The notes beneath the pieces are model-generated. The model was not told the DNA's origin. It was given only the letters and a program-made list of their open reading frames with translations, and did no database searches. A stretch of DNA of 64,000 nucleotides from Cryphonectria parasitica EP155 (taxonomy: Eukaryota; Ascomycota; Sordariomycetes; Diaporthales; Cryphonectriaceae), in the NCBI RefSeq assembly GCF_011745365.1, contig NW_024468914.1:1386001-1450000 (forward strand). The letters run 5' to 3'. Shown here in pieces: positions 11,572-22,252 of this stretch; the stretch's first letter is position 1; every line of letters starts with the position of its first letter. The position numbers were made by a program, and so were the translations under genes.

Positions 11572-13600
11572 ATGGGATCGAACGCTGGCATGGCTCAGCG
11601 CAAGAAACACAACCATCGGAAGTTGGTCCTATGCTTTGACGGAACGGGGAACAAGTTTCATGGTGATGAGAGCGACTCCAACATCCTCAAGATATTCAGG
11701 ATGCTCGACCGCACTGCGAGCGATCAGTGTAAGTCCAGAGCTCGTGACCCTGCGTGGATGCTCGATTGCAGACTGACACTTCAGACAGATCACTACTATC
11801 AACGTGAGTGGCACTTGCACCAGGCATGAATGCTTTTTCTGACGGACCACTGACAGTTCTGGTGTTCCAAAAACAGCTGGCATAGGCACATACGTAGTGT
11901 CCAACTCGCTCACACACACAAGTCGGCGTGCACGAATCAAGTCATGGTACATGAAGGCGAAAGACAGCGCAGTAGGTACTTCTTTCGACCATCATGTCGT
12001 TGGCGGTTATCGTTTCCTGATGCGCTTCTATTGCCCCGGGGACGAGGTCTATATTTTCGGCTTCAGCAGGGGCTCGTACATTGCCCGCTTCCTGGCGGAG
12101 ATGCTGGACTATGTCGGCTTGCTGTCGCACGGCAACGAGGAGATGGTAGTCTTTGCATGGAAGGCGTTTTCTCAGTGGCAGTGCCGCCGAAACGCATGCG
12201 GAGACGACGAGGAGGCCCAGAAGAAGAAACGCGAGATGTACGAATACATGAAGGGCTTCCGTGAAACCTTCAGCCGGCCGGTGAGACGAATCCGGTTTCT
12301 TGGGCTATTTGATACCGTCAACAGCGTACCAAGGTTCGAGACGGCCTGGATGGAGCGCAACAAGTTCCCCTACACCGCCAGGAGCTCAGCCAAGGTCATC
12401 CGGCATGCCGTGAGCATCGATGAGCGTCGTGCCAAGTTTCGTCAAGACTTGTTATACCAGACCGAGTCGAAGTCTAAAAAGCGCCACCACGGTTCTCACC
12501 ATCACAATCTCCATGACCCCATCGGCCAAATGGTGCACGGAGTACAGGACAGGTATCGTCGTCGGTCCACGGTGGCAAACGGCAGTACAGAGCAGCCAGA
12601 GCGAAGACCCGAGACCACCCAAGATGAGGATGGGGAACGCAAGCTCTCGCAAATCGGGAAACTCATGATCCCAATGCCGGATGAGATGGGCGGGCCACAT
12701 GATCCCACACCGTTTCGCAGGCGCTCCCGCTCAAAGTCTCGAGCCACTCTGCATACAGTGGACACAACCTCCGAGTACTCCCAAGCTGGACCCTTGAACA
12801 GTGGTGAAGAGGATTCCGAGTCTGAGAATGAGATGGAACAAGACATTGACGAGGTCTGGTTCGCAGGCGGCCACGGCGATGTCGGGGGTGGGTGGCAGGT
12901 TGAGGAAGGGACAAAGAGCACCAGCCATGTGCCGTTAGTGTGGATGGTACGGGAGGCAGCCAAGGCTGGTCTCTCGTTCGATACAGAGAAAGTCATCGCC
13001 ATGGGTTGCTACCAGGCCGTGGCCGACTACAAAGCGACTGCTGGTTCTCTTGGAAGGCACACAGAGCACCTGACAGTCCCTGACATCCTCATCTCCTCCA
13101 TCAACGCGGCTCCCCGGGCGCAAGGGCGCGAGGAGGATGCAGAGGGTCAGAATGCGGATGGCAATAACGCGGCCACGGCTGGAGAGAACCCGCGCTCTGC
13201 CTTCCACGAGATGATGAACAGAGCCCATGTGGCCCGCATTCATGACTCCCTCAGCTTCGACTGCGGTCTGAATTTCATGACGGTGCTGAGTTGGAGATTC
13301 ATGGAGTATATGCCGTTTCGACGGATGGATCTTCAGCCAGACGGCACGTGGAAACCAATTCGGTGGCCACTACCATGCGGCGAAGTCCGAGACATTCCAG
13401 ACAATGTACGGGTACACGGCAGCGTGATTCGTCGGATGAGGGAGGACAAGAATTACCGGCCTGGAAATCTCATCGTCGGCGGTGGCGGCAGAGGCTGTAG
13501 AGTCGCGCCAGAGTCCTATGGTATGGGAGACTGGGTGTGCGTGGAGAATGAAGGAGATCCTGTAACTGAGGTGTGGAAGAAACGTGGCCAGACAGGCTGA
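11572..13600 (+). CDS. DUF2235 (Tle1-like) alpha/beta-hydrolase domain protein, 3 exons including a 15-nt exon
   Basis: Exons 11572-11728, 11789-11803 and 11877-13600; introns of 60 and 73 nt. The 15-nt middle exon is needed to build DQYHYYQPGIGTY, a conserved block of this family. 631 aa. Features: LCFDGTGN (20-27), the nucleophile elbow GFSRG (119-123), and a later GGHGDVGGGW block typical of DUF2235. This fold contains bacterial type VI phospholipase effectors (Tle1); fungal members are uncharacterised, so a lipase role is only an inference. Between the elbow and GGHGDVGG sits a charged, His/Arg/Ser-rich insert (about residues 245-375) that looks disordered. ATG 11572 (AACATGG) was chosen since it directly precedes the domain; upstream in-frame ATGs at 11435 and 11269 cannot be excluded. 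Divergent from the Ppo gene. Confidence 0.88.
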
Positions 13601-14037
13601 GCAAGTCTGGAGATTGGGGAAGGTGGTATTGAGGTTGAGTGTAATCTGATCAAATCCGTTCTTGTTTCCCTGCGTACATGAGCAGTCCTAAGATACAGAT
13701 TAATATGCACATATGTTTTCGTGACGCATTGACCGTCGCTCGATGCAAAGTCAGATGCTGGCCACTTCCAGAACCGGACGGGCTCTCTCGCTCTCCAGTC
13801 CCTTCCTCCTCGGAGCAAGACTACGAGAGTGGCTCAACTCGCGAAGGAGGGCGCACTGATGTAGGTGAACAGGACCGCGTCCCGAGCAGAACATTGTCTC
13901 TTTGCCTTGAAGACCCCCTGATACGCCATGTACGCTGGTTACGTGCATTCGGTTGCGTCGTAGAGCCGGCCCCGTCTTGGGCTTCATATTTGCTTCGCTT
14001 CTTTCTAATCATTTCGTTCCATAATAAGTCTGCGTAA
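13601..14037. other. Intergenic, convergent 3' flanks
   Basis: 437 nt between the DUF2235 stop and the Mrx7-like stop. Nothing recognised beyond presumptive 3' ends. Confidence 0.5.
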
Positions 14038-14605
14038 TCATCTGCGTGGGTGGCGTGGAGGGCCTGGGGGCGGCGGAGGATTTGTCGGCGTGCCGCGAAA
14101 CTGGTTGCGGAGCTCCTGGATGAAGTGCTTCAGGAAGCCATTGCTGCTCGACTCGGGGAGATCTACATTTTCCAAAGGGAAATAGCCCATCAGCATGTCT
14201 CTTGAGTGGTATACAGCATAATCGTGGGATAAGCCTACCTGTCGCCTCGCCTGGCCGTAATGGCTCGTGGGGATCACGGCCGTACTTGCGATCCTGAACT
14301 CTCCGGTGGATCCGACGGACCACGTTGTGGAAGCCAGGGCTGCGTAGAATCTGGGCACAGGGAGTTAGACAGGATGAGGACTGGAAATCACCAGGACCTT
14401 GAGACGAACCTGTGCAACTATGTAGTTCTAGTGATTATACAGAAACAGTCAGCAGGCCGTTCGGTTTCCATTCCACAGCACATTCTTGGGTCATGAGGGG
14501 GGGGGGGGGCGTTGATAGTTCTCTTGGAGACCGTTTTTATGGATCCGCGGCACGTACCTCGCAGACTAGAAGGACTCTGATGGCCGAGTTGACCCAGAAT
14601 GCCAT
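14038..14605 (-). CDS. Mrx7-like small mitochondrial protein (MIOREX-associated family), 3 exons
   Basis: Exons (minus) 14605-14558, 14350-14239 and 14162-14038; 94 aa. The first intron (14351-14557) is 207 nt and contains a 13-G tract; the second (14163-14238, GTAGGC...TGTAG) is 76 nt. An alternative 3' splice site at 14199 would make a 40-nt intron and add 12 residues, which is less likely. The assembled protein runs from a short hydrophobic N-terminus into LRSPGFHNVVRRIHRRVQDR, then DPHEPLRPGEAT and NGFLKHFIQELRNQFRG, ending Pro-rich. This matches my recollection of the fungal Mrx7 (yeast YNL211C) family, a mitochondrial protein copurifying with mitoribosome assemblies; function is otherwise unknown. 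No single reading frame spans it, so it would be missed by simple gene calling. A telobox-like repeat lies about 150 nt upstream of the start. Confidence 0.75.
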
Positions 14606-15702
14606 CGTGGGCAAGAGATGCTATAGTAGCAGGCTCATGAGTTCTGATTATTGAAAAAAGAAAGATTCGTTGTAAGGAAGGTGGCGATCCATCATCATGC
14701 GCGTCGACCCCAACGCCGTTGTGTCACTTGCTCGTCAATTACGTAATCATTCAACTCCTAACCCTAACGAGCCAGGAACAGTGGAGGTCGGGTTATCTCG
14801 ACACATAACCTCACTATACGCTCTATTTACCACTGCAATCTTGAGTTGGGTTCTTTAAAAACATACTACCGTGGAATCTAACAACTGGTGGTTGGAGTTA
14901 TGTAACAGGCTCCATTGACGGGCTGCGCTACAGAGAAACACTAAATCAAAAAAAATCAGCCATGTCCAGGCTGGTTGAGCCATGTAGGGAAAGCAGGACA
15001 GATTCTTACCTGCCAGACACTCACGGGCTGGTGACTTACTGGGCACCGAACGGATTCAATTCAATCACCTGGAGAAATCATGGAATATCAACTGAAGAAA
15101 AGCAAAATCCCCGTCTTCCCAACCTCTTTCCAGTAACGACAGAATGCTCATGCCTGCTGTCAACTTTATATTCTCGGCCTGTCTCCAGCCACCTGGTCCG
15201 ACGATAAGCCCACGTGTATTCCGTTCATGAACCAGACTATGCACGCGCATCAAAAATTCCATGCGGTCTGGAGCCTGCAATTGAGCGCCGTACTGCTGCA
15301 TCTCTTGTTCAGCTGATTCTAACGGATTTAGAAGCCTGAGTAGAGCTCGAGATGCAATCCTGCCGATCCCTAGTTGCATCAGCCATTGATTACAGTATCA
15401 CAATCGAGTCCGTTACCATCCAAGATAGAGTTCACCGTGTGGTCTCACATGCAATCGAATTTGGCTTATCAAGATGAGTCCCTAAGGACCCCATCTCTCT
15501 TTGCACCCTGTGAAATTAGTCTGGCCTGCAGCTTATGCATCATGCGATGGCGATTGGTCGGCCATGATACATTCCTATGGTTCCATTATGTCCTCTACCC
15601 CTCTCGCATATGCCAATCCTTCAACCACGACGGATCACTTTCGAGGTTCTTCACGCCCTGCCTCAAATGCATTAGGTTATAAGTTACACTCTGCGAAATG
15701 CC
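14606..15702. other. Divergent intergenic region (Mrx7-like / P450)
   Basis: 1.1 kb separating two divergent genes. Apart from the telobox at 14757-14768, I see no coding or RNA feature. Confidence 0.5.
14757..14768 (-). promoter_or_regulatory. Telobox-like motif (two TTAGGG-type units)
   Basis: CCTAACCCTAAC on + (GTTAGGGTTAGG on -), about 150 nt upstream of the Mrx7-like start. Such telomere-like motifs serve as Tbf1/TRF-type binding sites in fungal promoters. Function here is inference. Confidence 0.35.
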
Positions 15703-17914
15703 ATGGATCTTACTGATGTTACTCGTGATATGGGCGTCGCCTCAGGGCTATTTCTCCTGGTCGCTCTAAGGATCGGTTGGGAACTCCTCTTTTCCCCGCT
15801 CCGGGACTTCCCTGGGCCATTTGCTGCCAAATTTACTGACCTTTGGCGGGCCCTATGGTACGTTTCTTCAACAAGCAACACACACGTCCTCTCTCTGTGT
15901 GCGTATGTGTAGAGAGTTGCGAGGTCTCCTCGGCGCCTGGGGAATCACGAATTTCCAGCTTTTCTATTCCCGGTTGCCAACCCGGCTGCTCAGAAAACCC
16001 AATTATTTATTGGGAAGATCAGATGGTGATTAGTAATCTTCGTCATTGAAACAGGTCCGCGAAGGGCGACATCGATACAACACATCTGAAGTGGCATCGC
16101 AAATACGATGCTACGGCTGTCAGAATCGGGCCCCGTGCTATCAGCATTGGGAATCCGGACCTCATACGAACAATTTACACCACCAAAGACCCTTGGGTGA
16201 AAGCATGTTCCCCAATCAAGTCGATTCTCTCCAATGTTCGACCAAAATACTGACATACATGTCGTACAGTCCAACATGTATCGGGCCAGTATGACCTTCC
16301 TCATCCACGGGTCAGTAATGTCTGATCTTTTATGATTGCATTAACATAAAAATAAATCACCAGACGACGCTCTCATTGACGGGCAAATAATTTCCAACAT
16401 CTTCAATACGGATGACAATGTCTGGCATGACAAGCACATGAGACCAATTCGCAGTCTGTGGACCATGTGAGCACTCGGAAGATCCGTTATCTGCGGCTTC
16501 AGGGCAAAGACCCTTCTCACATAAGTCTCATGACCAGGACCAAGGTTCTCGCGCAAGAGCCCGCCATCGACGAGACTCTCAGCAAGCTGATTCAAAAGCT
16601 GGAGACCAATTTTGTCGACGGAGAGAATGCCGGCAAGGTCTGCATGATGGACGTTTGGCTGGGCTATTTCGCCTGGGATGTGACGGCGAATATCAGCTTC
16701 GGTCGACATTATGGCTTTCTTGACCAAGAGAGGGACGTGGACAGTTTGTGAGTCCTGGGCTATTTGGAAAAGTCCGATAACAATGATTCCTGGTACTGAG
16801 CCGTGGCACTAACTCTGCGTATCTTGGTGTAGGATCCGTGACTCCACTAAGGGCCTCTACTACTTTGCGCCTATATCTCAAATTCCATGGGTTGATAAAC
16901 TTCTCGACAAGAATCCAATAATGCGTATCGGACCGAAGCCAACATTAACGGGTATCTTTTATGCCTACAAGGTAGTGGCTGAGTATGAACACGAATTGGA
17001 AGTCAAGGGAGACAGGTCAACGTCGGCAGAGCACTATCTGGATAAGTATACTAAGCTGTCGGTGTTTTCCAGGCCCGTGAGACCGTGTAGTGGTCCTGAA
17101 GCTGACGTTCCTCGTCCACATAGGAAAAAGACATGTCAAGACCCCAAGGTCGACAACAACCAAATTGTATCATGGTTGATGCTCAACGTTCTGGCAGGCG
17201 GTGACACAACTTCCGCTACGATGAGGGCAGTTGTGTATTATCTAGCCAAGACACCACATGCTCACGACAAACTCACTGCGGAACTAGACAGCGCACGTCT
17301 TGCACTGCCTGCGCAGTGGTCTAGCATCAAGAGTCTTCCATATCTAGATGCTGTGATGAGAGAGTCCTTACGCATCAATCCTGGTATAGCCATGATCTTT
17401 GAGCGGATCGTCCCACTGGGTGGCTTGACCCTTCCAGATGGACGTTTCATACCTGCTGGAACGAAAGTGGGCGTTAACCCTGCAGTGACGAACCGCGACC
17501 GTGTCGTGTTCGGTGCCGATGCGGATGACTTCAATCCAGACCGTTGGCTCAGAAGAGATGACGAGGACGAGGCAGAGTTTGAGGTGCGGCACAAAAGAAT
17601 GCGTGATGTTGCAGACCATACCTTCGGTGGTGGTTCCCGTGTGTGCATGGGCCGTTACTTCGCGCAGCTGGAGCTCTTCAAGTTGTTTGCGACGCTGTAT
17701 TCAGTCTTTGATGTGAGATCACAACTTCCTCTATTATTGGGCCTCAGGCTGAGCCAGAAACGGGCCATGACTTAGAGGTGTACCCAAGTACTGACTTCTC
17801 ATTCTGCACGAAAAGATCAAGCTGCAGGATACATCCCATAAATGGAAGTACCATGATGCGTGGTTTGTCTACCAATGGGACATGCCGATGCTCATCACCA
17901 GGCGGCAGAAATGA
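15703..17914 (+). CDS. Cytochrome P450, fungal pisatin-demethylase-like group, 8 exons
   Basis: Exons 15703-15857, 16055-16202, 16270-16288, 16364-16466, 16538-16747, 16833-17045, 17124-17712, 17816-17914; 511 aa, a normal P450 length. N-terminal membrane anchor (about residues 9-30) followed by the Pro-rich hinge FPGPF. I-helix AGGDTT (307-312), K-helix ESLR (363-366), FNPDRW (419-424), and heme loop FGGGSRVCMGR with Cys457. Intron 2 appears to use a GC donor (AAA|GCATGT) and exon 3 is only 19 nt. Intron 6 (17046-17123) is 78 nt, a multiple of three without a stop, so reading through it would falsely insert 26 residues. The last intron hides the true C-terminus, which ends MLITRRQK. Overall the sequence recalls pisatin-demethylase/benzoate-hydroxylase-type microsomal P450s; substrate unknown. 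No other biosynthetic gene is adjacent. Confidence 0.9.
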
Positions 17915-18185
17915 CCAAAAGCCATGGATGACGTATATACAAACGGCAGAAGGATGTGAGCTGATCCCCAGGTCAGGCACTACAGAAGATATATCATGGA
18001 ACTTGCTAGAAGGGATGGGTTTATACACGACCGTCAACCTGAGATGGCAGCAGTGGCTGATGATACAAGGGAGCTTTCGTTCAGAGGCAAGACGCAAGTG
18101 CCCGCTAGGAAGGAAAACCAAGTTGACCCCGAGAATACACCAACATAGTCTCGTAAATCCAGCTCATGGTGTTGCTTGATTTGCC

Positions 18186-18202
18186 GGGGGGGGGGGGGGG
18201 GG
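18186..18202 (+). repeat. G17 homopolymer
   Basis: Uninterrupted run of 17 G, the longest of several G/C tracts of 11 or more in this window. Confidence 0.95.
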
Positions 18203-18500
18203 ACTGTGGTCTTGCCAGTAATTCACAATCGAAGTGGGTATCAATATATTTTAGTATGAGGCCAACTAAATCTCATCTCACCCAGCCAAAGTGACGATGC
18301 CTTGAGCCAGCATTGACTGCTTGGAAATTTGTAAGTGGCTTGGCCTGTGGGTTCTCAAACTATTCATCTACTCGATCGCGTTTCCCTATCAACATTTTCT
18401 AACAATTGTCTTACTAGCGAGTTCTCTTACTCTCATACTTCGATCCATCCTGCCGGAGAACCTAACGGCCCTGGAAGGTGGATCTTTGGTGTGCAGTATC

Positions 18501-18527
18501 CTCTCTCTCTCTCTCTCTCTCTCTCTC
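18501..18527 (+). repeat. (CT)n microsatellite
   Basis: 27 nt of perfect CT dinucleotide repeat in non-coding sequence. Confidence 0.95.
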
Positions 18528-18571
18528 AGCCCAGTCTCACCTAGGTCTGCCATGAGACGCGTGATTTCATG

Positions 18572-18892
18572 CTATAGCAGGGCGTGTTTGTCTTCAAGAA
18601 CTTTCAAGAGAACGAAACAGGGATGAGGTAAAATCCGGCACTGGACTGTCTCATCTTCGACGGTGATCACGACGAGGTTTACGATCGTTTGGCCCTCGAG
18701 GACTTGGACGGTCTCGAACACAGACATAATATTGGCCTGCACCGTGTACATGGTACGTATCTGGGTTGCGAAGTCCAACGTGGTCGACGGGGTCAGGGCG
18801 ATGTGAAAAGTTTGCGAATAGTCTTGTGAGATGCTGTGGAAGATGGTATCTTTCGCCAAAGCTTTTTCGGCCCGTACTTCCCAAACATCCAT
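18572..18892 (-). CDS. Hypothetical protein or gene fragment, 106 aa
   Basis: ATG-initiated frame with protein-like character: an amphipathic start (MDVWEVRAEKALAKDTIF), then alternating hydrophobic/polar stretches such as TIVNLVVITVEDETVQC that look like beta-strands. I do not recognise the family. A possible splice acceptor (GACACAG) lies just upstream, so this may be the last exon of a larger or decayed gene. It sits about 660 nt downstream of the P450 on the opposite strand. It could equally be a chance frame; no signal peptide or motif supports a function. Confidence 0.35.
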   Translation of the reverse strand: MDVWEVRAEKALAKDTIFHSISQDYSQTFHIALTPSTTLDFATQIRTMYTVQANIMSVFETVQVLEGQTIVNLVVITVEDETVQCRILPHPCFVLLKVLEDKHALL

Positions 18893-20042
18893 GCCATCTG
18901 TGTCTCATTCATCCTCGACTGTCACGGCGACTGCTACTGAATTGGATGGTTGTGACAAGAGATATGCTGCTTTAGTCCAGACTATGTACTTTAGATGGCG
19001 TTCTCATACTAGCACAGAGATAGTGAAAAGGATCTCACGAGCTTTCGAACTGGTAAATGCGGTATGGAATCAATCGAAAGTGAATCGTTTATTCAGAAAA
19101 CCTGCGCACCACACATGTGATCTGTTCTCACCGTGTTGAGTGCCTTTTTTTCAAATGTGCTCAAAGTAGAAGCCCGGCAGCATCAGTCCCCTCATGTCGC
19201 AGATGAAGACTGGAGGAAGGTGTCGGAATTGATTGCTTTGACAGCCCGCAGGATCTCGCCATGGCTCCTCTCAAAATTATACAAGCTTCCAAATTTGGTT
19301 TCATCGCGGCGACCCCGATGTTGCGCGCCAATACAAACCCTCCCGGGGGCTAAGCCGGGAAAACCGGGCCCCTAGTTCAGGGTCATCCGATGTCCGCGCC
19401 TCGCTACAAGGCTATCGAGCCTACCTCTTACCACGCTGCAAAAGCTGGTTCTGCATCCTGAAACACGAGCACCCTAGACTACGACTTAAGGTAACGCTGG
19501 CCCTTCCATCCACTTTCCAGCAGAAGAGAATCCCTGCCTGGGCGCCGCGTAACATTTCGTCGTAGCTTCACAGGCGCAGGGCCCATGGCAGTCCTTCGAA
19601 ACTTCATGCGGCCGGAGAAACATGAGAGCCATCCGGCCACCTGGAGTGGACACCGCTGCTGCCACTCAAAAAGACCCGAAACACCACTTCCCATATCATG
19701 TTCAATGGATTCCAAAGTGAGCATGCATGTCTTGAAAACCAACATCCCGCCGCCCAACAAAACTTACAAACAAACCCCTTGGCAACATAGTGTATTTACG
19801 ATTGTCGGGCCCAGAGTGCAGAGACTCCCGGGAAATCGACAAGTGCAACCGGGGGCGGTTCAATCACCGCTACGAGATATCTCCCCCGAGCTGAAGCAGT
19901 CCAACGATAGACAGGATACGGTGTTTGAGGACGACACGGAGGAAGACAAAGCGTAAACGGCAAGGACAAGACCTGTGGGATCAGACGCTGGGCGTGTTGT
20001 GTAGTCCTGAGCGGCGCCAAGACTTCAGTCCCACCAACGACC

Positions 20043-21545
20043 ATGGCCAACGGCGAGGGAAGCTTACTTGCCATGGCAAGATCCGGCTTCAGCAGCAACA
20101 GTGGTCTGCTCCCCATCTCAATACCCGAGTACAGCGCCGACGAGATCAAGGTCTACATCGACACGCGGCTCGCTGCGGACGTGGGCGAGCGGGAGGCGAT
20201 CGCCGCTAAGATGGCCGACAAGTCTGGAGGCGTGCAGCTGTGGGCAGAGATGGTGACCGCCATCGTCAACGAGGCGAGCGAGGGCGGCGTGTCAGGAGAG
20301 GTGATCATGGGCATGCTGGACGACATTGCACCAACCGCGGTTGCAAAGCTGGACGACTTGTATGCCTGGAAACTGAGTCGCTTAAGCCCCACAGAACAAG
20401 CCCAGGCCTTCATGGTGATGCAATGGGTCATCTTGGCAGCAGAGCCATTGCGGCTCAATGAGCTGCTTGATGCGATGAGGCTGATCCTTGCCATACGGCA
20501 GCGTGACGGGCGCAAAGAGTGGAATCCCATCTCGGTTCTGAACATCGAGCCGCCCCTGTCTATGGAGGACATGAAAACCGCCGAAGATCATGAGATGGGT
20601 GCTGGGATTCCGATGGACTCGCCTGTGCTATTCTGGAGATGGATACAGCGAATCTCTCAGGGCCTGCTCAAGTTGGAGTCTGCAGGCGGCCCAGGCAGCA
20701 GGATATCGAACGACCCGCTTGGCCGGAAGTATCTCCGACCAGCTCACACCACCGTCCTGCAATTCTTCCGAAAGGGTAGAGGATTCCAGTCGCTTTCACC
20801 CTTGCCAGATAAGCAGCAGGCTAGGATCTCCTCGACAGAGACTTTGATCGACAACAGCCAGTACTGGCTCCTCCGTGCGTGTCTGAGCTACCTGAGCATG
20901 GCAGAGCTCAACCACCTGGGCCAGGACATGCCTGAAGAGACGGACCAGCGGCTCCAACATGCCGAAGATCAGAGGAAGGCGGCCATGGCATCATATCCCC
21001 TCCTGCGATACGTAGTGGACAATCTGGTCTTCCACCTGCTCTGCCCGAGACAGTGCAGGTATTTCTTGCCACAAGCAGAGCTCCTCGGGCTTTTCACAGC
21101 CAACAGATGCCACTTGTGGCGGAGATGGACATATCTATTAGGTTTCGATGTCGATGACGCTGATCCTGAGGCTGTTCTCAACAAAGCAAGCCAGGGAGCG
21201 ACCAAGAAGTTGCTCGCACCGATATACGGCGCCAAATACAGACTCATCAGGGTCCTTCGAAAGGTGTGGAAGACAGCAATGGAGCAGCAAAAGAGCGGCG
21301 TCCTATCTGGGGACTTGTCCACGGTACAGACGGAAACACACGATCAGCTGGAGTCAGGTTCTCCTGCGCAATTGATGATGCCCAACCTTGGTGGAGGAAA
21401 TGGCTTGACAAAGCTGCTATTGGGTCCACCTGTGAGTCCACTGTCGAACTCGTTCTCATCCCTTGATACACCGAGTCCACCTTCTCCAGAGGCTGTTGCT
21501 TGGGATGGAAAACGAGAAATAACGAGCCTCAGTCCATTGCAATGA
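20043..21545 (+). pseudogene. C-terminal part of an NLR/NACHT-type protein, P-loop missing
   Basis: An uninterrupted 500-codon frame. LPISIPEYSADEIKVYIDTR resembles the end of a fungal NACHT core, and GVQLWAEMVTAIVNEA resembles the segment after it that precedes the winged-helix region of HET-E/NWD2-like NLRs. A helical region follows (SPTEQAQAFMVMQWVILAAE, then LRPAHTTVLQFFRKG). The Walker A/B half expected about 150-250 residues upstream is absent: the same frame is open only to about 19926, without an ATG, and no GxxGxGKS-like motif appears in any frame to 17915. No ankyrin, WD or TPR repeats follow; the C-terminus is a Ser/Pro-rich tail. Either a truncated relic of a self/non-self recognition gene or a stand-alone product starting at 20043. 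NLR origin is likely; function is doubtful. Confidence 0.6.
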
Positions 21546-22252
21546 GTTCCTCGACGATCATTCGACGTAATATGCTGGCTGGGTGAAAGGTCTGGAAGAG
21601 CAGGAGGAAGAGGTTCAATACCATGGACATAGCAGGCCTTGCGGTACAGAATGCCGTGTATAGACGATCAGTCCCTAGAGTACGTAATCAATAGTAAGAA
21701 GCCTTGCTGAACATTCATTTTTTTGATATTCACCACAGGGAGAGAACATTACTGAGCCCCAATATGAGTCTCGTGGCCTTCATCAAGAGAGCCTTTTGCG
21801 TATGCTCGTCCACCTTATCAGTTTCGCCGAAATGTAGAAGCCGATAAGGAGGTCGAAGGGGCCAAGTCATAAGTGTCTCTTTACGGAAGAGAAAAGAAAT
21901 ATGAAAATGCACAAGGGAGAAATCTGCCTGGATGCGTGGAAGGAAAGGACATAGTTGATGTTGATGAGTGATTCGGGGCGGGCACGAACCAGCTGGCAGC
22001 GGCTGGCCGTTATGGCCAGGGAGCGGCGCTAACAAAAACGGCAGGCGGTATCTTCGATATGACATCGATTTGTTGGATTGTCCTAATATTCTGCCGGCCC
22101 ATTTTTTTTTATTTTTTTTTAATCCCGCCCTGATCGATGTCTACAGCTTGATAATTTGGAGAGGCGATCCGTCAAAATGCGCCGTTGCTCCTTGTCTAAA
22201 CTTCTTTGATATATAGCTCTACCCCTCCTTGCCCCTTACTTGTCCTTCCTTC
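21546..22252. other. Intergenic, promoter of the MTF1-like gene
   Basis: 707 nt with T-rich stretches near 22105-22121. No coding or RNA feature recognised. Confidence 0.5.

Larger units (their letters stand above)
17915..20042. other. Gene-poor 2.1 kb between P450 and NLR fragment
   Basis: Contains a G17 tract (18186-18202), a 27-nt (CT)n tract (18501-18527) and one protein-like minus-strand frame (18572-18892, listed separately). No P-loop or other NLR N-terminal signature was found in any frame upstream of 20043. Confidence 0.5.

Noticed and set aside
14199..14238. 40-nt intron 2 in the Mrx7-like gene
   Set aside because: Possible acceptor, but the 76-nt alternative ending TGTAG gives a normal intron length and the better family match.
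14757..14768. Chromosome end or internal telomere array
   Set aside because: Only two TTAGGG-type units; flanked by genes on both sides.
15703..21545. Secondary-metabolite cluster around the P450
   Set aside because: No PKS, NRPS, terpene cyclase, transporter or regulator nearby; neighbours are a mitochondrial protein and an NLR fragment.
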